Assembly (NCBI RefSeq): GCF_019599185.1
Contig: NZ_JAIEUL010000008.1
Location: forward strand, 1-64,000
Length of the DNA: 64,000 bases
Reading direction: 5' to 3'
Origin: Cryobacterium inferilacus
GTDB taxonomy: Bacteria; Actinomycetota; Actinomycetes; Actinomycetales; Microbacteriaceae
The position numbers and the translations under genes are program-made. Positions 17,281 through 26,586 of the stretch are shown in pieces; within the stretch, counting starts at the first letter, position 1, and every line of letters begins with the position of its first letter. Under the pieces are notes generated by a model that was given only the letters and a program-made list of their open reading frames with translations, was not told the origin of the DNA and ran no database searches.

Positions 17281-18114
17281 TCAGAGGCGGGCGAACCGGG
17301 CCCGGAAGAGGCAGTACAGGCCGTACGCGATCAGGCCCAGACCGACGAGCACCAGGATGGCCACGCCGAACGGCAGTGCGGCAAGCGAGCGCAGCGCACC
17401 GTCGAGCCCGGTGGACTGACTCGGGTCGACCGTGAAGCCGGCCACGATCACCAGGATGCCGACAACGCCGACGGCGATGCCCTTGGCGATGTACCCGGCC
17501 ACGCCCAGCCCCACCGTGACCCGGCCCAGCGTGCCAGTCGGCACGGCCAGGTCTTCGGTGAAGGTCTTCGCCACACCCTTGTAGACGAAGTAGCCGCCAA
17601 TCGCCAGAACGGCCAGTCCGGCGATCACGAGCAGCACCGGCCCGCCGGGCAGGGCGAGCACGGATGCGCTGGCCGACGACGTGCTGCCCGACGAGTCCGC
17701 AGACCCCGTCAGCGCCACCGTCAGGGCCGTGCCGGCCACGAACAGGTACGCCACGCCCTTGCCGATCTCCTTCAGCCGGTGAGCCCAGACCTTCTTCGGG
17801 TCGCTGCCTGGCACCAGGAACGCCTGCAGCAGCTGCCACAGGCCGAGGGCGGTGAGCCCGACGACGATGGTCCAGATCACGAACACGCCACCGGGGGACT
17901 GGGCGAGCTGGCCGAGCGCGCCGGACTGGTCGGCGCTCTCGCCGCCCGCACCGACGGCGAGGCCGATCGCGATGGCGCCGATCAGGGCGTGCAGCAGCCC
18001 GTTGACGGCGTAACCCACCTTGGCCAGGGTCTTCAAATGCGGGTTGTTGCCGGCGCTTTGGGCTGCGCGGCCGGCCGATTGCGCGCCGGACTCTGCCGAG
18101 GATCGAGTGTTCAT
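17281..18114 (-). CDS. DUF1206 integral membrane protein
   Basis: A 277-residue protein with an Ala/Ser-rich N-terminus (about 25 residues) and six predicted membrane helices arranged as three related two-helix units. Each unit contains a version of the sequence GYxxxGxxxxxxG: VGYAVNGLLHALIGAIAIGLAVG, KEIGKGVAYLFVAGTALTVAL and LGVAGYIAKGIAVGVVGILVI, matching Pfam DUF1206. Function is unknown. I chose the ATG at 18114 because it gives MNTRSSAESG with the hydrophobic repeats in frame. It stands between proS and nusA, the place where rimP is usually found in Actinobacteria, but points the opposite way. Confidence 0.85.
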   Translation of the reverse strand: MNTRSSAESGAQSAGRAAQSAGNNPHLKTLAKVGYAVNGLLHALIGAIAIGLAVGAGGESADQSGALGQLAQSPGGVFVIWTIVVGLTALGLWQLLQAFLVPGSDPKKVWAHRLKEIGKGVAYLFVAGTALTVALTGSADSSGSTSSASASVLALPGGPVLLVIAGLAVLAIGGYFVYKGVAKTFTEDLAVPTGTLGRVTVGLGVAGYIAKGIAVGVVGILVIVAGFTVDPSQSTGLDGALRSLAALPFGVAILVLVGLGLIAYGLYCLFRARFARL

Positions 18115-18278
18115 CGGGTTATCGTAACCGTGCGGGCCCGCGCAACCGCCAGAATGCGGCTGGTGAGTCGCCGCTAGTGGCACCGTACGGGTGACGGGCA
18201 CCGCGGGATTCCGGTACCGTAGGGAGAAGCCCGCTGCGCGGTTTCGCGGCGGCAAGATCTGAATAGAGGAGGCCGGCC

Positions 18279-19289
18279 ATGGACATCGACCTCAGCGTGT
18301 TGCGGCTGATGGAGCGCGAGAAAGAGATTCCCTTTGAGGAACTCGTGCAGATCATCGAGCAAGCAATTCTGACGGCCTACCTCAAGCACACCCACCAGGG
18401 TGAGCCACTGAAGCAGGCTGCGGAAGAAGAACCCGGAGCTCGCGTCGTACTCGACCGCAAGTCCGGTCACGTCGACATTTACATTCCTGAGCGCGACGAC
18501 GAGGGCAATATCATCGGCGAAGCCGTTGACAACCCAGACGACTTCGGTCGTATTGCCGCATTCGCGGCCAAGCAGGTCATTAACCAGCGTCTGCGCGACA
18601 TCGCGGATGACGCGGTGCTTGGCGAATTCAAGGGTCGCGAAGGCGAGATCGTCGCCGGCGTGATCCAGCAGGGGCCCAACCCCCGCATGATTCACGTCGA
18701 CCTCGGCACCATCGAGGCGATCCTTCCCCCAGAAGAGCAGGTGCCGGGCGAAAGCTACGTGCACGGTGCACGCATCCGGGTGTACGTCACGGCCGTCGGC
18801 CGCGGCATGAAGGGCCCGCAGATCACCGTCTCGCGCACCCACCCGTCGCTGGTGCGTCGACTGTTCGCCCTGGAGGTCCCCGAGATCGCCAGCGGCGTCG
18901 TGGAGATCGTGTCGCTGGCCCGCGAGGCCGGCCACCGCACCAAGATGGCCGTGCGCGCCACCGAGCCCGGCGTCAACGCCAAGGGCGCCTGCATCGGCGA
19001 GCTCGGCCAGCGCGTTCGCGCGGTGACCGTGGAGCTCAACAACGAGAAGATCGACATCGTCGACTACTCGCCAGACCTGGCCACCTTCGTGGCCAGCGCC
19101 CTCTCCCCGGCCAAGGTCACCAGCTCCTACGTCATCGACGAGTCGATCAAGGCGGTGCGGGCCCTGGTTCCCGACTACCAGCTGTCGCTCGCGATCGGCA
19201 AGGAGGGCCAGAATGCCCGCCTCGCCGCCAAGCTGACCGGTGCCAAAATCGACATCCAGCCGGACAGCATTCTGGAGGATGACGAATAG
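18279..19289 (+). CDS. nusA: Transcription termination/antitermination factor NusA
   Basis: A 336-residue protein: N-terminal RNA polymerase-binding domain (MDIDLSVLRLMEREKEIPFEELVQ onward), S1 domain (about 105-180, GEIVAGVIQQGPNPRMIHVDLG), and two KH domains (SRTHPSLVRRLFALEVPEI; AIGKEGQNARLAAKLTGAKIDI at the end). It lacks the C-terminal acidic repeats of E. coli NusA, as usual in Actinobacteria. AGAGGAGG precedes the ATG. It heads the nusA-ylxR-infB-rbfA cluster. The gene upstream is not rimP. Confidence 0.96.
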   Translation: MDIDLSVLRLMEREKEIPFEELVQIIEQAILTAYLKHTHQGEPLKQAAEEEPGARVVLDRKSGHVDIYIPERDDEGNIIGEAVDNPDDFGRIAAFAAKQVINQRLRDIADDAVLGEFKGREGEIVAGVIQQGPNPRMIHVDLGTIEAILPPEEQVPGESYVHGARIRVYVTAVGRGMKGPQITVSRTHPSLVRRLFALEVPEIASGVVEIVSLAREAGHRTKMAVRATEPGVNAKGACIGELGQRVRAVTVELNNEKIDIVDYSPDLATFVASALSPAKVTSSYVIDESIKAVRALVPDYQLSLAIGKEGQNARLAAKLTGAKIDIQPDSILEDDE

Positions 19290-19297
19290 GGGGTACG

Positions 19298-19555
19298 ATG
19301 GATCCCGTTAGAACGTGCATTGGATGCCGTTCCCGCGCCTCGCGATCCTCTCTTCTGAGGGTTGTCGCCCAGAATTCGCTGCTGGTGGTCGATGAGACCG
19401 CCACCCTGCCTGGGCGAGGTGCGTGGATTCATCCCACCATCGCGTGCTTCCAGGAGGCCGTAAAGAGGCGCGCTTTTGGGCGTGCCCTCCGCGTGACCAG
19501 CCCCCTGGACGCAAATCAACTAGAGAACAGGCTGACTTGGCTAATGGATAACTAA
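19298..19555 (+). CDS. YlxR family RNA-binding protein (RnpM-like)
   Basis: An 85-residue DUF448 protein starting MDPVRTCIGCRSRASRSSLLRVV with the family GRGAWIHPTIACFQEAVKRRAFGRAL motif. YlxR of Firmicutes binds RNase P RNA and has been named RnpM; the actinobacterial role is less clear. It begins 8 bp after nusA and is co-transcribed with infB. Cysteines at 8 and 11 and near 52 are family positions. Confidence 0.9.
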   Translation: MDPVRTCIGCRSRASRSSLLRVVAQNSLLVVDETATLPGRGAWIHPTIACFQEAVKRRAFGRALRVTSPLDANQLENRLTWLMDN

Positions 19556-19631
19556 TGAGCGGCTCGAAATGAGACCCGTCCGTTACTAACGGCCTGCCCC
19601 TTTCCGGGTGCAGGCCCGGAACAGGAGAATT

Positions 19632-22490
19632 GTGGCTGCGAAACCACGCGTACACGAGATCGCAACTGAGCTCGGTGTCGACAGCAAGGTAGCCCTTGCT
19701 AAATTGAAAGAAATGGGCGAGTTCGTCAAGGGACCGTCCAGTAGCGTTGAGCCCCCCGTTGCGCGCCGTCTGCGTGCAGCACTCGAGGCCGATGGGGCCG
19801 CCACCGGCGGTGCCGCAGCTGCGACCCCCGCGGCACCCGCCGCCGCCGCGAAGCCGGCGACGTCGGCCAAGCCCGGTGGCGCACGTCCGTCCCCCGCACG
19901 TCCCGCCGCACCGGTGCCCGCACCCGTCGTCGAGGCTCCCGCAGCGGATGCCCCGCCCATGCCCGCCGCGCCGCTCACCGTAGCGGAGCGTCAGGCCGCA
20001 GCAGCCGAGAAGGCCGCAGCAGCCGAAAAGGCCGCTGCGACCGAGAAGGCCGCCGCAGAGGCGCCCGCCAGCACGAGCACCGAGACCACCCCCGACGCGG
20101 CCAAGCCGGCCGCCAAGGCCGACGGCGACGCTGCTCCGGCCGCCAAGCCGGGTGGAACCGTCCCGCGTCCGGGAGCTCGTCCGGGTAACAACCCGTTCGC
20201 CAGCAACCAGGGCATGGGCAAGACCCCCACCCCGCGTCCGGGCAACAACCCGTTCGCGAGCGCGCAGGGCATGGGACAGCGTCCGCCGTCCTCCGCCTCG
20301 CCCAGCAACATCCCGCGCCCTGCCGCACCCCGCCCCGGCGCCCCGCGTCCGGGTGGACCCGGCCAGGCACCCCGCCCGACCGGCTTCGGCCAGCGTCCGG
20401 GTGGCTTCCAGCGCCCCGGTGGCGCTCCGGGCGGCGCCGGTGGCGCACGCCCCGGCTTCACCCGTCCAGGTGCACCTGCCGGTGCTCCCGGCTTCGGCCC
20501 GCCCCGCCCCGCCGGTGGCGGCGGCGCAGGCGGTCGTGGCCGTGGCCCCGGTGGTGGAACCGCTGGTGCGTTCGGTCGCGGAGGCGGCAAGAACAAGGCA
20601 CGCAAGTCGAAGCGGACCAAGAGGGCCGAGTTCGAGCTGCGCGAGGCCCCGTCGCTGGGTGGCGTCAGCGTCCCCCGCGGCGACGGCGGAACCGTTGTGC
20701 GTCTGCGCCGCGGTGCCTCGATCACGGACTTCGCCGACAAGATCGACGCGAGCCCGGGCAACCTGGTCACCGTGCTGTTCCACCTCGGTGAGATGGCAAC
20801 GGCAACCGAGTCGCTCGACGAGGCCACCTTCGACGTGCTGGGCAGCGAGCTGGGTTACAAGATCCAGATGGTCTCGCCCGACGACGAGGACCGCGAACTG
20901 CTGCTCGCCTTCGACATCGACATCGACCAGGAACTGGCCGACGAGACCGACGAAGAGCTCGAAGTCCGTCCTCCCGTCGTCACGGTCATGGGTCACGTCG
21001 ACCATGGTAAGACCGCGCTGCTCGACGCCATCCGTAACGCCAAGGTGGCAGCGGGCGAAGCCGGTGGCATCACCCAGCACATCGGTGCCTACCAGGTCGT
21101 CACCGAGCACGAGGGCATCGAACGTGCCATCACCTTCATCGACACCCCCGGTCACGAGGCGTTCACCGCCATGCGTGCTCGTGGTGCGCAGGTCACCGAC
21201 ATCGCGATCCTCGTGGTCGCCGCCGATGACGGCATCATGCCGCAGACGATTGAGGCGCTCAACCACGCGCAGGCCGCCAACGTGCCGATCGTGGTCGCAG
21301 TGAACAAGATCGACAAGGAAGGCGCCAACCCGCAGAAGGTGCGCCAGCAGCTCACCGAATTCGGCCTCGTCGCCGAAGAGTACGGCGGAGACGTCATGTT
21401 CGTCGACGTGTCTGCTCGGAACAAGGTCGGCATCCAGGAAGTTCTGGACGCCGTTCTGCTCACCGCAGACGCCGGACTCGACATGCGCGCCAACCCGAAC
21501 AAGGATGCCCGCGGTGTGGCCATCGAGGCCAAGCTCGACAAGGGCCGCGGTGCTGTCGCTACTGTGCTGATCCAGTCCGGAACGCTGAGGGTCGGTGACT
21601 CGATCGTCGCCGGTACCGCCTACGGACGTGTTCGTGCCATGGCCGACGAAAACGGCAACTCCGTTCTCGCCGCCGTGCCGTCCCGTGCCGTTCAGGTGCA
21701 GGGCCTCTCGAGCGTTCCCCGCGCCGGTGACACCTTCCTCGTCATTGAGGAAGACCGCACCGCGCGTCAGATCGCCGAGAAGCGCGAAGCCGCCGAGCGC
21801 AACGCCCTGCTGGCCAAGGCCCGCAAGCGCATCAGCCTCGAGGACTTCACCCGTGCACTCGAAGAGGGCAAGGTCGAATCGCTCAACCTCATCATCAAGG
21901 GTGACGTGTCCGGTGCCGTTGAGGCGCTGGAAGAATCGCTGCTCAAGATCGAGGTCGACGACTCCGTTCAGCTGCGCATCATCCACCGCGGTGTCGGTGC
22001 GGTCACGGAGAGCGACGTCAACCTCGCCACCGTCGACAACGCCATCATCATCGGCTTCAACGTTCGCCCCGACACGAAGGCGCGCGAACGTGCGGCTCGT
22101 GAAGGCGTGGACGTGCGCTTCTACTCCGTCATCTACAACGCGCTCGAGGACATCGAGTCTTCCCTCACCGGAATGCTCAAGCCCGAGTTCGAAGAGGTGC
22201 AGAGTGGTGTCGCCGAGATCCGCGAGGTCTTCAGCTCGTCCAAGTTCGGAAACGTCGCCGGTGTCATCGTGCGTTCGGGAACGATCACGCGAAACGCCAA
22301 GGCGCGGGTCATCCGCGACGGCATCGTCGTGGGCGACAACCTGGCCATCGAATCGCTGCGTCGCTTCAAGGATGACGTCACCGAGGTCCGTACGGACTTC
22401 GAGGCGGGTATTGGACTGGGTAAGTTCAATGACATTCAGATCGGCGATGAGATCGAGACGATCGAATTGAAGGAAAAGCCGAGAGGTTAA
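19632..22490 (+). CDS. infB: Translation initiation factor IF-2
   Basis: A 952-residue GTPase that brings initiator tRNA to the 30S subunit. N-terminal IF2_N helix ([34 protein letters not shown]) is followed by about 300 residues of Ala/Pro/Gly/Arg-rich low complexity, a basic [15 protein letters not shown] patch, then the G domain: G1 GHVDHGKT near residue 454, [16 protein letters not shown]. The C-terminal IF2 domains 2-4 complete it. Start is GTG at 19632 with CAGGAGA 4-10 nt upstream. The stop codon lies inside a perfect 23-nt palindrome (22479-22501). Confidence 0.96.
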   Translation: MAAKPRVHEIATELGVDSKVALAKLKEMGEFVKGPSSSVEPPVARRLRAALEADGAATGGAAAATPAAPAAAAKPATSAKPGGARPSPARPAAPVPAPVVEAPAADAPPMPAAPLTVAERQAAAAEKAAAAEKAAATEKAAAEAPASTSTETTPDAAKPAAKADGDAAPAAKPGGTVPRPGARPGNNPFASNQGMGKTPTPRPGNNPFASAQGMGQRPPSSASPSNIPRPAAPRPGAPRPGGPGQAPRPTGFGQRPGGFQRPGGAPGGAGGARPGFTRPGAPAGAPGFGPPRPAGGGGAGGRGRGPGGGTAGAFGRGGGKNKARKSKRTKRAEFELREAPSLGGVSVPRGDGGTVVRLRRGASITDFADKIDASPGNLVTVLFHLGEMATATESLDEATFDVLGSELGYKIQMVSPDDEDRELLLAFDIDIDQELADETDEELEVRPPVVTVMGHVDHGKTALLDAIRNAKVAAGEAGGITQHIGAYQVVTEHEGIERAITFIDTPGHEAFTAMRARGAQVTDIAILVVAADDGIMPQTIEALNHAQAANVPIVVAVNKIDKEGANPQKVRQQLTEFGLVAEEYGGDVMFVDVSARNKVGIQEVLDAVLLTADAGLDMRANPNKDARGVAIEAKLDKGRGAVATVLIQSGTLRVGDSIVAGTAYGRVRAMADENGNSVLAAVPSRAVQVQGLSSVPRAGDTFLVIEEDRTARQIAEKREAAERNALLAKARKRISLEDFTRALEEGKVESLNLIIKGDVSGAVEALEESLLKIEVDDSVQLRIIHRGVGAVTESDVNLATVDNAIIIGFNVRPDTKARERAAREGVDVRFYSVIYNALEDIESSLTGMLKPEFEEVQSGVAEIREVFSSSKFGNVAGVIVRSGTITRNAKARVIRDGIVVGDNLAIESLRRFKDDVTEVRTDFEAGIGLGKFNDIQIGDEIETIELKEKPRG

Positions 22491-22585
22491 TAACCTCTCG
22501 GTGGTACGGGGTCTCCGCTTGATCCCCCTAAAAAGGGAAGAGAGCGGGGACCCCTACCCCGATTCCCTTTTTAGGGGGATCAAGC
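22479..22585 (+). other. Structured infB-rbfA junction: palindrome plus two interlocked hairpins
   Basis: Three strong inverted repeats in 107 nt. First, a perfect 23-nt palindrome at 22479-22501 spanning the infB stop codon (arms CCGAGAGGTTA and TAACCTCTCGG). Second, arms 22503-22519 and 22543-22558 pair over 16 bp with one bulged C and one G-U. Third, perfect 23-bp arms at 22517-22539 and 22563-22585 (GCTTGATCCCCCTAAAAAGG type). The loop of the second helix holds the left arm of the third, so the two are interlocked, as in a pseudoknot or in alternative folds. It may terminate, process or regulate rbfA. I do not recognise a named RNA family. Confidence 0.6.
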
Positions 22586-22676
22586 TACGACCCACACTCC
22601 CCGAGACATCATCCGTCAATCGATGGTGGGGGAGGGCTTAAGAGCTATTGAAGTACCCACAAACTAGGAGTTCGAC

Positions 22677-23210
22677 ATGGTAGATCCGGCACGCGCTAGG
22701 AAGATGGCGGACCGCATCAAGGTCATCGTGGCCAAGCGGCTCGAACGCGGCATCCGCGACCCGAGGCTCGGCTTCGTGACCATCACCGACGTCAAGGTCA
22801 CCGGCGACCTGCAGCACGCCTCGGTGTTCTACACGGTCTACGGCTCCGACGAGGAGCGCAAGGACAGCGCCGCGGCGCTCAAGGCCGCCACCGGAATGAT
22901 GCGCAGCGAGGTCGGCAAGAACATCACCGCCAGGCTCACGCCGTCCATCGAATTCATCGCAGACGGCATCCCGGAGAACGCCGCCCTCATCGACGACCTG
23001 CTGCGCGAGGCCCGCGAACGCGACACCCAGGTTGAAGAGATGGCCCGTGCCGCCGTCTACGCCGGCGACGAAGACCCGTACGTCAAGCCCCGCGAATGGG
23101 CAGACGAGGACGACGACGTCGAGGACGACGACACCGACGAGGACGAGGCGCCTGCCGCCCCGGCCCGCACCGGCCGTCACGTCGCGGACACAGAGCCCGA
23201 CGCGCAGTAA
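22677..23210 (+). CDS. rbfA: Ribosome-binding factor A
   Basis: A 177-residue 30S maturation factor with the KH-like RbfA fold: DPARARKMADRIKVIVAKRLERGIRDPRLG, then VTITDVKVTGDLQHASVFYTVYG and IPENAALIDDLLREARERD. The normal domain ends near residue 125; the remaining 50 residues form a strongly acidic tail (DEDDDVEDDDTDEDE) ending in a basic TGRHVAD segment, longer than in E. coli but seen in Actinobacteria. ATG at 22677 follows AGGAG. The 186 bp between infB and rbfA are unusually structured. Confidence 0.94.
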   Translation: MVDPARARKMADRIKVIVAKRLERGIRDPRLGFVTITDVKVTGDLQHASVFYTVYGSDEERKDSAAALKAATGMMRSEVGKNITARLTPSIEFIADGIPENAALIDDLLREARERDTQVEEMARAAVYAGDEDPYVKPREWADEDDDVEDDDTDEDEAPAAPARTGRHVADTEPDAQ

Positions 23211-23226
23211 CCACTCGCGACCTGCC

Positions 23227-23265
23227 GCAGAAGGCCCCTTGACGACTCGTCACGGGGTCTTCTGC
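23227..23265 (+). terminator. Terminator hairpin after rbfA
   Basis: Arms GCAGAAGGCCCC and GGGGTCTTCTGC pair over 12 bp with one G-U around a 15-nt loop, starting 16 bp after the rbfA stop. A short CATC-type tail rather than a T-run follows. Confidence 0.7.
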
Positions 23266-23286
23266 GTCATCTCGGGGTGCGATGTT

Positions 23287-23351
23287 CCCGCGAGTTGCCG
23301 CGAAGTGCCCCTTCAGCGCTTATGAAAGGGGCGTTCGGCGGATGTCGCGGG
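23287..23351. terminator. Second, long hairpin between rbfA and galM
   Basis: A branched or interrupted stem: outer CCCGCGA/TCGCGGG, middle GCCG-CGAA/TTCGGCGG, inner GCCCCTT/AAAGGGGC around CAGCGCTTATG. It lies in the convergent gap and could act on either strand. Confidence 0.55.
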
Positions 23352-23384
23352 CGCGTTCTCGCTACCGGCCGGCGGCAGTTGGGG

Positions 23385-24365
23385 TCAGGCCTCGGTTGCC
23401 GCGATGGTCCAGCTGGCGGAGTGGGAGGCTCCGGGGGCCAGACGAACCAGGTCCTCGCCGGTGGAGAAGGCATCCGGTGGGCAGGTCATCGGTTCGACGG
23501 CCAGGCCGATGCGGCTGGGCTCCGGTGCCGGCCGGTCGGCGGTGTGCACCTGCAGCCAGGGCAGCTCGGCGCCGAAGCTCATGCGCACCCCGGTACCGAC
23601 CGGGCTGGTCACTGTGACGCTCGCCTCGCCATCCGCGTCTCTGGCGATGGCGGTGAAGGCGTGATCGATGAAGGTGTCACCGATCAGCCGGGGAGCGCGG
23701 AAATCGAACTCGGGGGTGGAATCGACCGAGGCCACCGCCACCGGGCTGAGCCTCTCCGGCGTCACCGTGAGGTAGCTGTCGGCCGGGAACTGCAGCGTCC
23801 AGTCGTCGACGGAGCCTGGGCCGGCGACGAGGTAGGGGTGCGGGCCCGTGCCGTACGGGGCGGTGGTGGCGCCGAGGTTGTCGGCGGTGACCCTGCTGGT
23901 CAGGCCGTCATCGTCGAGGCGGTAGGTGACCCCAACCGTGACCCGATGCGGGTAACCATCGCTGGGCACGATGGTGGTGCGCAGTGTCACCGCGTCGGTG
24001 GTGCGGGCTTCGAGCGACCAGTCCGCCCAGCAGACCAGGCCGTGCAGGGCGTGCGAGCGGCTGGGCTCGGTGAGGGGTAGCTGGTAGGCGACGCCGTCGA
24101 AGGTGTAGCTTCCGTCGACGACCCGGTTCGGCCAGGGCGCCAGCACGGCGCCACGGTAGCCGGGGCGCACCTCGTCCACGTCGAACGGCACCACCAGATC
24201 GCGACCCTGCCAGGTGAACCGACGCAGGCTCGCGCCGATGCTGGCGATCGTGGCGGAGTAGTCACCGTGGCTGATCGTGTACTGCAGGCCGGAGAGGGGC
24301 AGCACGGACGCATCCGCGCCGGTGCCGGTCAGATCGGTGTCGGTGGTGACGGCGGCGTCAGTCAT
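23385..24365 (-). CDS. galM: Aldose 1-epimerase family protein
   Basis: A 326-residue beta-sandwich mutarotase-like protein that would interconvert alpha and beta anomers of a hexose. ATIASIGASLRRFTWQGRDLVVPF, GAVLAPWPNRVVDGSY (with the sugar-binding NR pair near residue 85), HALHGL (catalytic-type His near 114) and GTGPHPYLV fit the family; the catalytic glutamate region is near the C-terminus (VEPMTCPPDAF). Its ATG at 24365 overlaps the end of the alditol oxidase gene by 8 bp, so both probably act on sugars or polyols. Substrate is not determined. Confidence 0.85.
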   Translation of the reverse strand: MTDAAVTTDTDLTGTGADASVLPLSGLQYTISHGDYSATIASIGASLRRFTWQGRDLVVPFDVDEVRPGYRGAVLAPWPNRVVDGSYTFDGVAYQLPLTEPSRSHALHGLVCWADWSLEARTTDAVTLRTTIVPSDGYPHRVTVGVTYRLDDDGLTSRVTADNLGATTAPYGTGPHPYLVAGPGSVDDWTLQFPADSYLTVTPERLSPVAVASVDSTPEFDFRAPRLIGDTFIDHAFTAIARDADGEASVTVTSPVGTGVRMSFGAELPWLQVHTADRPAPEPSRIGLAVEPMTCPPDAFSTGEDLVRLAPGASHSASWTIAATEA

Positions 24366-25629
24366 GGGGCAGCACTCGTTTCAGGTAGGGGTTCATGAAC
24401 CGGCCGGCCGGGTCGACCCGGCGCACGTGCGCCGCGAAATCGCCCAGACGGGGGTATGCCCTGGCGAGGCCCGCCGGGGACATCGTGGCGACCTTGCCCC
24501 AGTGCGGGCGCGGCGCGAAGGGCTCGAGGGTGTGTTCGATCAGGGGCAGCACGGCCAGGATGGCCTCGGGCAGCGGCTTCCAGGTGAAATGGATGGCGAG
24601 CGAGTCGCGGGCGTAGCTCGGGCTGAGCCAGGCGGTGTCGGCGGCGACGCTGCGCAGCTCGGAGACGTGCAGCAGCGGGGCGATCCGGTCGCCGATGGCG
24701 CGGAGCGCCGTGATCGCCGCGACGGCGTGCTCGGCGGGAATCAGGTACTCGGACTGGATCTCCTCGCCGTGGCTGGGCTGGAACTCGCTCCGGAAGTGCG
24801 CGAGACGTTCGTTCCAGGGGCCGGGTTCGCGCAGCTGGGCGGTGACACTGTCAGCGGCGACACCGGGCAGGGGGTGCACGGTCACGCTGGCCTCTGTGGC
24901 GCCGAGGGCGACCAGGTCGACCTCTGGCCCGTCCACGTCCGGCCGGCGCTTCGACCAGATCTGGTGGGTGTTCTCGCCCTGGAAGGTGGTGAACACGCTG
25001 ACGCTGTAGCCGCCGGACATGATCGCCGACCAGTTCGACAGGGCGGCCGCCCACGGCAGACCCTCGTGCACGTGTTGAGCGACCTCGAAGTGCGGCTGCA
25101 CCCTCAGGGTGACCGCGGTGACGATGCCGAGGGCGCCGAGTCCCACCACGGATGCGGCAAAGTCCGGGTCGTGCTCACGCACGATCTCCAGCTGCCCGGA
25201 GGCTCGCACGATCTCCAGCGCCAGAACCGACGAGGCGAGCGAGCCGTTGCGCACTCCCGAACCGTGTGTGCCGGTCTGCACTGCTCCGGCCACGGAAATG
25301 TGTGGCAGGGAGGCGAGGTTGGGCAGAGCCAGGTCGTTGGCGGCGAGGAACGCGCCGACCTGGGCGTAGGTGCTGCCGGCACCCACCCGAACGCTGACGG
25401 CGACGCCGTCGTCGCCGAGCTGCAGGGTCGGCTCGACCACCAGCTCGTCCAGCGCCACGAGGGTGCCGGCCGTGTCGGCGATGAGGGAGAACGAGTGCCG
25501 GGAACCCAGGGCCTTGAGCTGTCCGTCAGCGGCGTCCACCGCGGCCACGATCTCCGCCACCTCGGCCGGAGTGGTGGGATGCCTCACGTCGTGTGTCGAG
25601 TACTCGACGTTGCCGGCCCAGTTCTTCAT
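24358..25629 (-). CDS. FAD-dependent alditol/aldonolactone oxidase
   Basis: A 423-residue VAO-family flavoprotein. The N-terminal NWAGNVEYSTHDVRHP and LGSRHSFSLIADTAG strings match Streptomyces alditol oxidase (AldO), where the histidine of the RHSF motif carries FAD covalently; THGSGVRNGSLAS and the C-terminal PHWGK motif are typical of the aldonolactone/alditol oxidase group. It would oxidise a polyol (xylitol, sorbitol) to an aldose with production of hydrogen peroxide. I chose ATG at 25629 (MKNWAG), 8 nt after GAGAGAAG. It overlaps an aldose epimerase gene, consistent with making an aldose. Confidence 0.85.
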   Translation of the reverse strand: MKNWAGNVEYSTHDVRHPTTPAEVAEIVAAVDAADGQLKALGSRHSFSLIADTAGTLVALDELVVEPTLQLGDDGVAVSVRVGAGSTYAQVGAFLAANDLALPNLASLPHISVAGAVQTGTHGSGVRNGSLASSVLALEIVRASGQLEIVREHDPDFAASVVGLGALGIVTAVTLRVQPHFEVAQHVHEGLPWAAALSNWSAIMSGGYSVSVFTTFQGENTHQIWSKRRPDVDGPEVDLVALGATEASVTVHPLPGVAADSVTAQLREPGPWNERLAHFRSEFQPSHGEEIQSEYLIPAEHAVAAITALRAIGDRIAPLLHVSELRSVAADTAWLSPSYARDSLAIHFTWKPLPEAILAVLPLIEHTLEPFAPRPHWGKVATMSPAGLARAYPRLGDFAAHVRRVDPAGRFMNPYLKRVLPHD

Positions 25630-25663
25630 CGAAACCACTTCTCTCGGAGTATGCGCGGGGTTG

Positions 25664-26563
25664 TCACCCCTGCGAAAGAGCGTACATCCCCGCCTCGACG
25701 GTGACAGCGAGGCCGTCGCTCAGCAGCCCGGCCAGAGCGCGTTCGAGTTGCACGGGTTCAGCCCACAGCCCGTCGATCTCGGCACGGGTCACCGGGTGAT
25801 GGGTGGCGCGCAGCTCGGCCATGATCAGGCCGCGCACCTGCCGGTCGCTGCCCTCGAACTTCTTCTGCACCGCCTTCTTCGGTCCGGTGTACTGCGGGTA
25901 CCCGTCCGCGCGCCAGGCGCAGGCATCCCGAATGGGGCAGGCCTCGCAGCGCGGGCTGCGGCTGGTGCACACCACGGCGCCCAGCTCCATGATCGCCGCG
26001 TTGAACACGGCGGCAGCGACGGGCTCCTGCGGCAGTAGCGCCGACATCGCGTCGAGATCGCGGGCGCGGCTGGGCGGCGCCGGTTCGCCCTGCCCGCCTA
26101 CGGCCCTGGCGATCACCCGGCGGGTATTGGTGTCGACCACCGGATGCCTGTGGCCGAACGCGAAGGCGGCCACCGCCCTGGCCGTGTAGTCGCCGATGCC
26201 GGTGAGGGCCAGCAGTTCGTCGATGTCCTCAGGCACAACCCCGCCGTGCCGCTCGGTGATCTGCACGGCGGCGGCGTGCAGCCACAGCGCCCGCCTGGGG
26301 TAGCCCAGGCTGGACCACGCCCGCACGGCCTCGCCAGGTGGCACCGCGGCAAGGTCGGCCGGCGCCGGCCAACGCTCCAACCACTCGGTCAGGCGGGGAA
26401 TCACCCGACTGACCGGCGTCTGCTGCAGCATGAACTCGCTCACCAGGGTGCCCCAGGCGCTGAAGCCGTCGCGCCGCCACGGCAGGTCGCGGGCATTCTC
26501 GCCGAACCAGGCGCTGATGGTGTGGCTGAGGTCGGGGGAGACGCTCCGGGCTGTGACGTTCAT
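25664..26563 (-). CDS. mutY: A/G-specific adenine glycosylase
   Basis: A 299-residue base-excision repair glycosylase that removes adenine mispaired with 8-oxoguanine. LPWRRDGFSAWGTLVSEFMLQQTPVSRVIPRL opens the domain with catalytic Glu in VSEFMLQQT, the helix-hairpin-helix reads LTGIGDYTARAVAAF, the catalytic Asp lies in VVDTNTRRVIAR, and the [4Fe-4S] cysteines follow C-X6-C-X2-C-X5-C in the CTSRSPRCEACPIRDAC stretch. It lacks the C-terminal NUDT1-like domain of long MutY proteins, as in other actinobacterial MutYs. It is divergent from the next gene with 23 bp between starts. Confidence 0.95.
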   Translation of the reverse strand: MNVTARSVSPDLSHTISAWFGENARDLPWRRDGFSAWGTLVSEFMLQQTPVSRVIPRLTEWLERWPAPADLAAVPPGEAVRAWSSLGYPRRALWLHAAAVQITERHGGVVPEDIDELLALTGIGDYTARAVAAFAFGHRHPVVDTNTRRVIARAVGGQGEPAPPSRARDLDAMSALLPQEPVAAAVFNAAIMELGAVVCTSRSPRCEACPIRDACAWRADGYPQYTGPKKAVQKKFEGSDRQVRGLIMAELRATHHPVTRAEIDGLWAEPVQLERALAGLLSDGLAVTVEAGMYALSQG

Positions 26564-26586
26564 CCGTTCTAACCTAGGCTCGATTC

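Noticed and set aside
19308-21986. An 892-codon minus-strand open frame opposite infB
   Set aside because: Shadow of infB; low-complexity product and no ribosome site; infB has full GTPase motifs.
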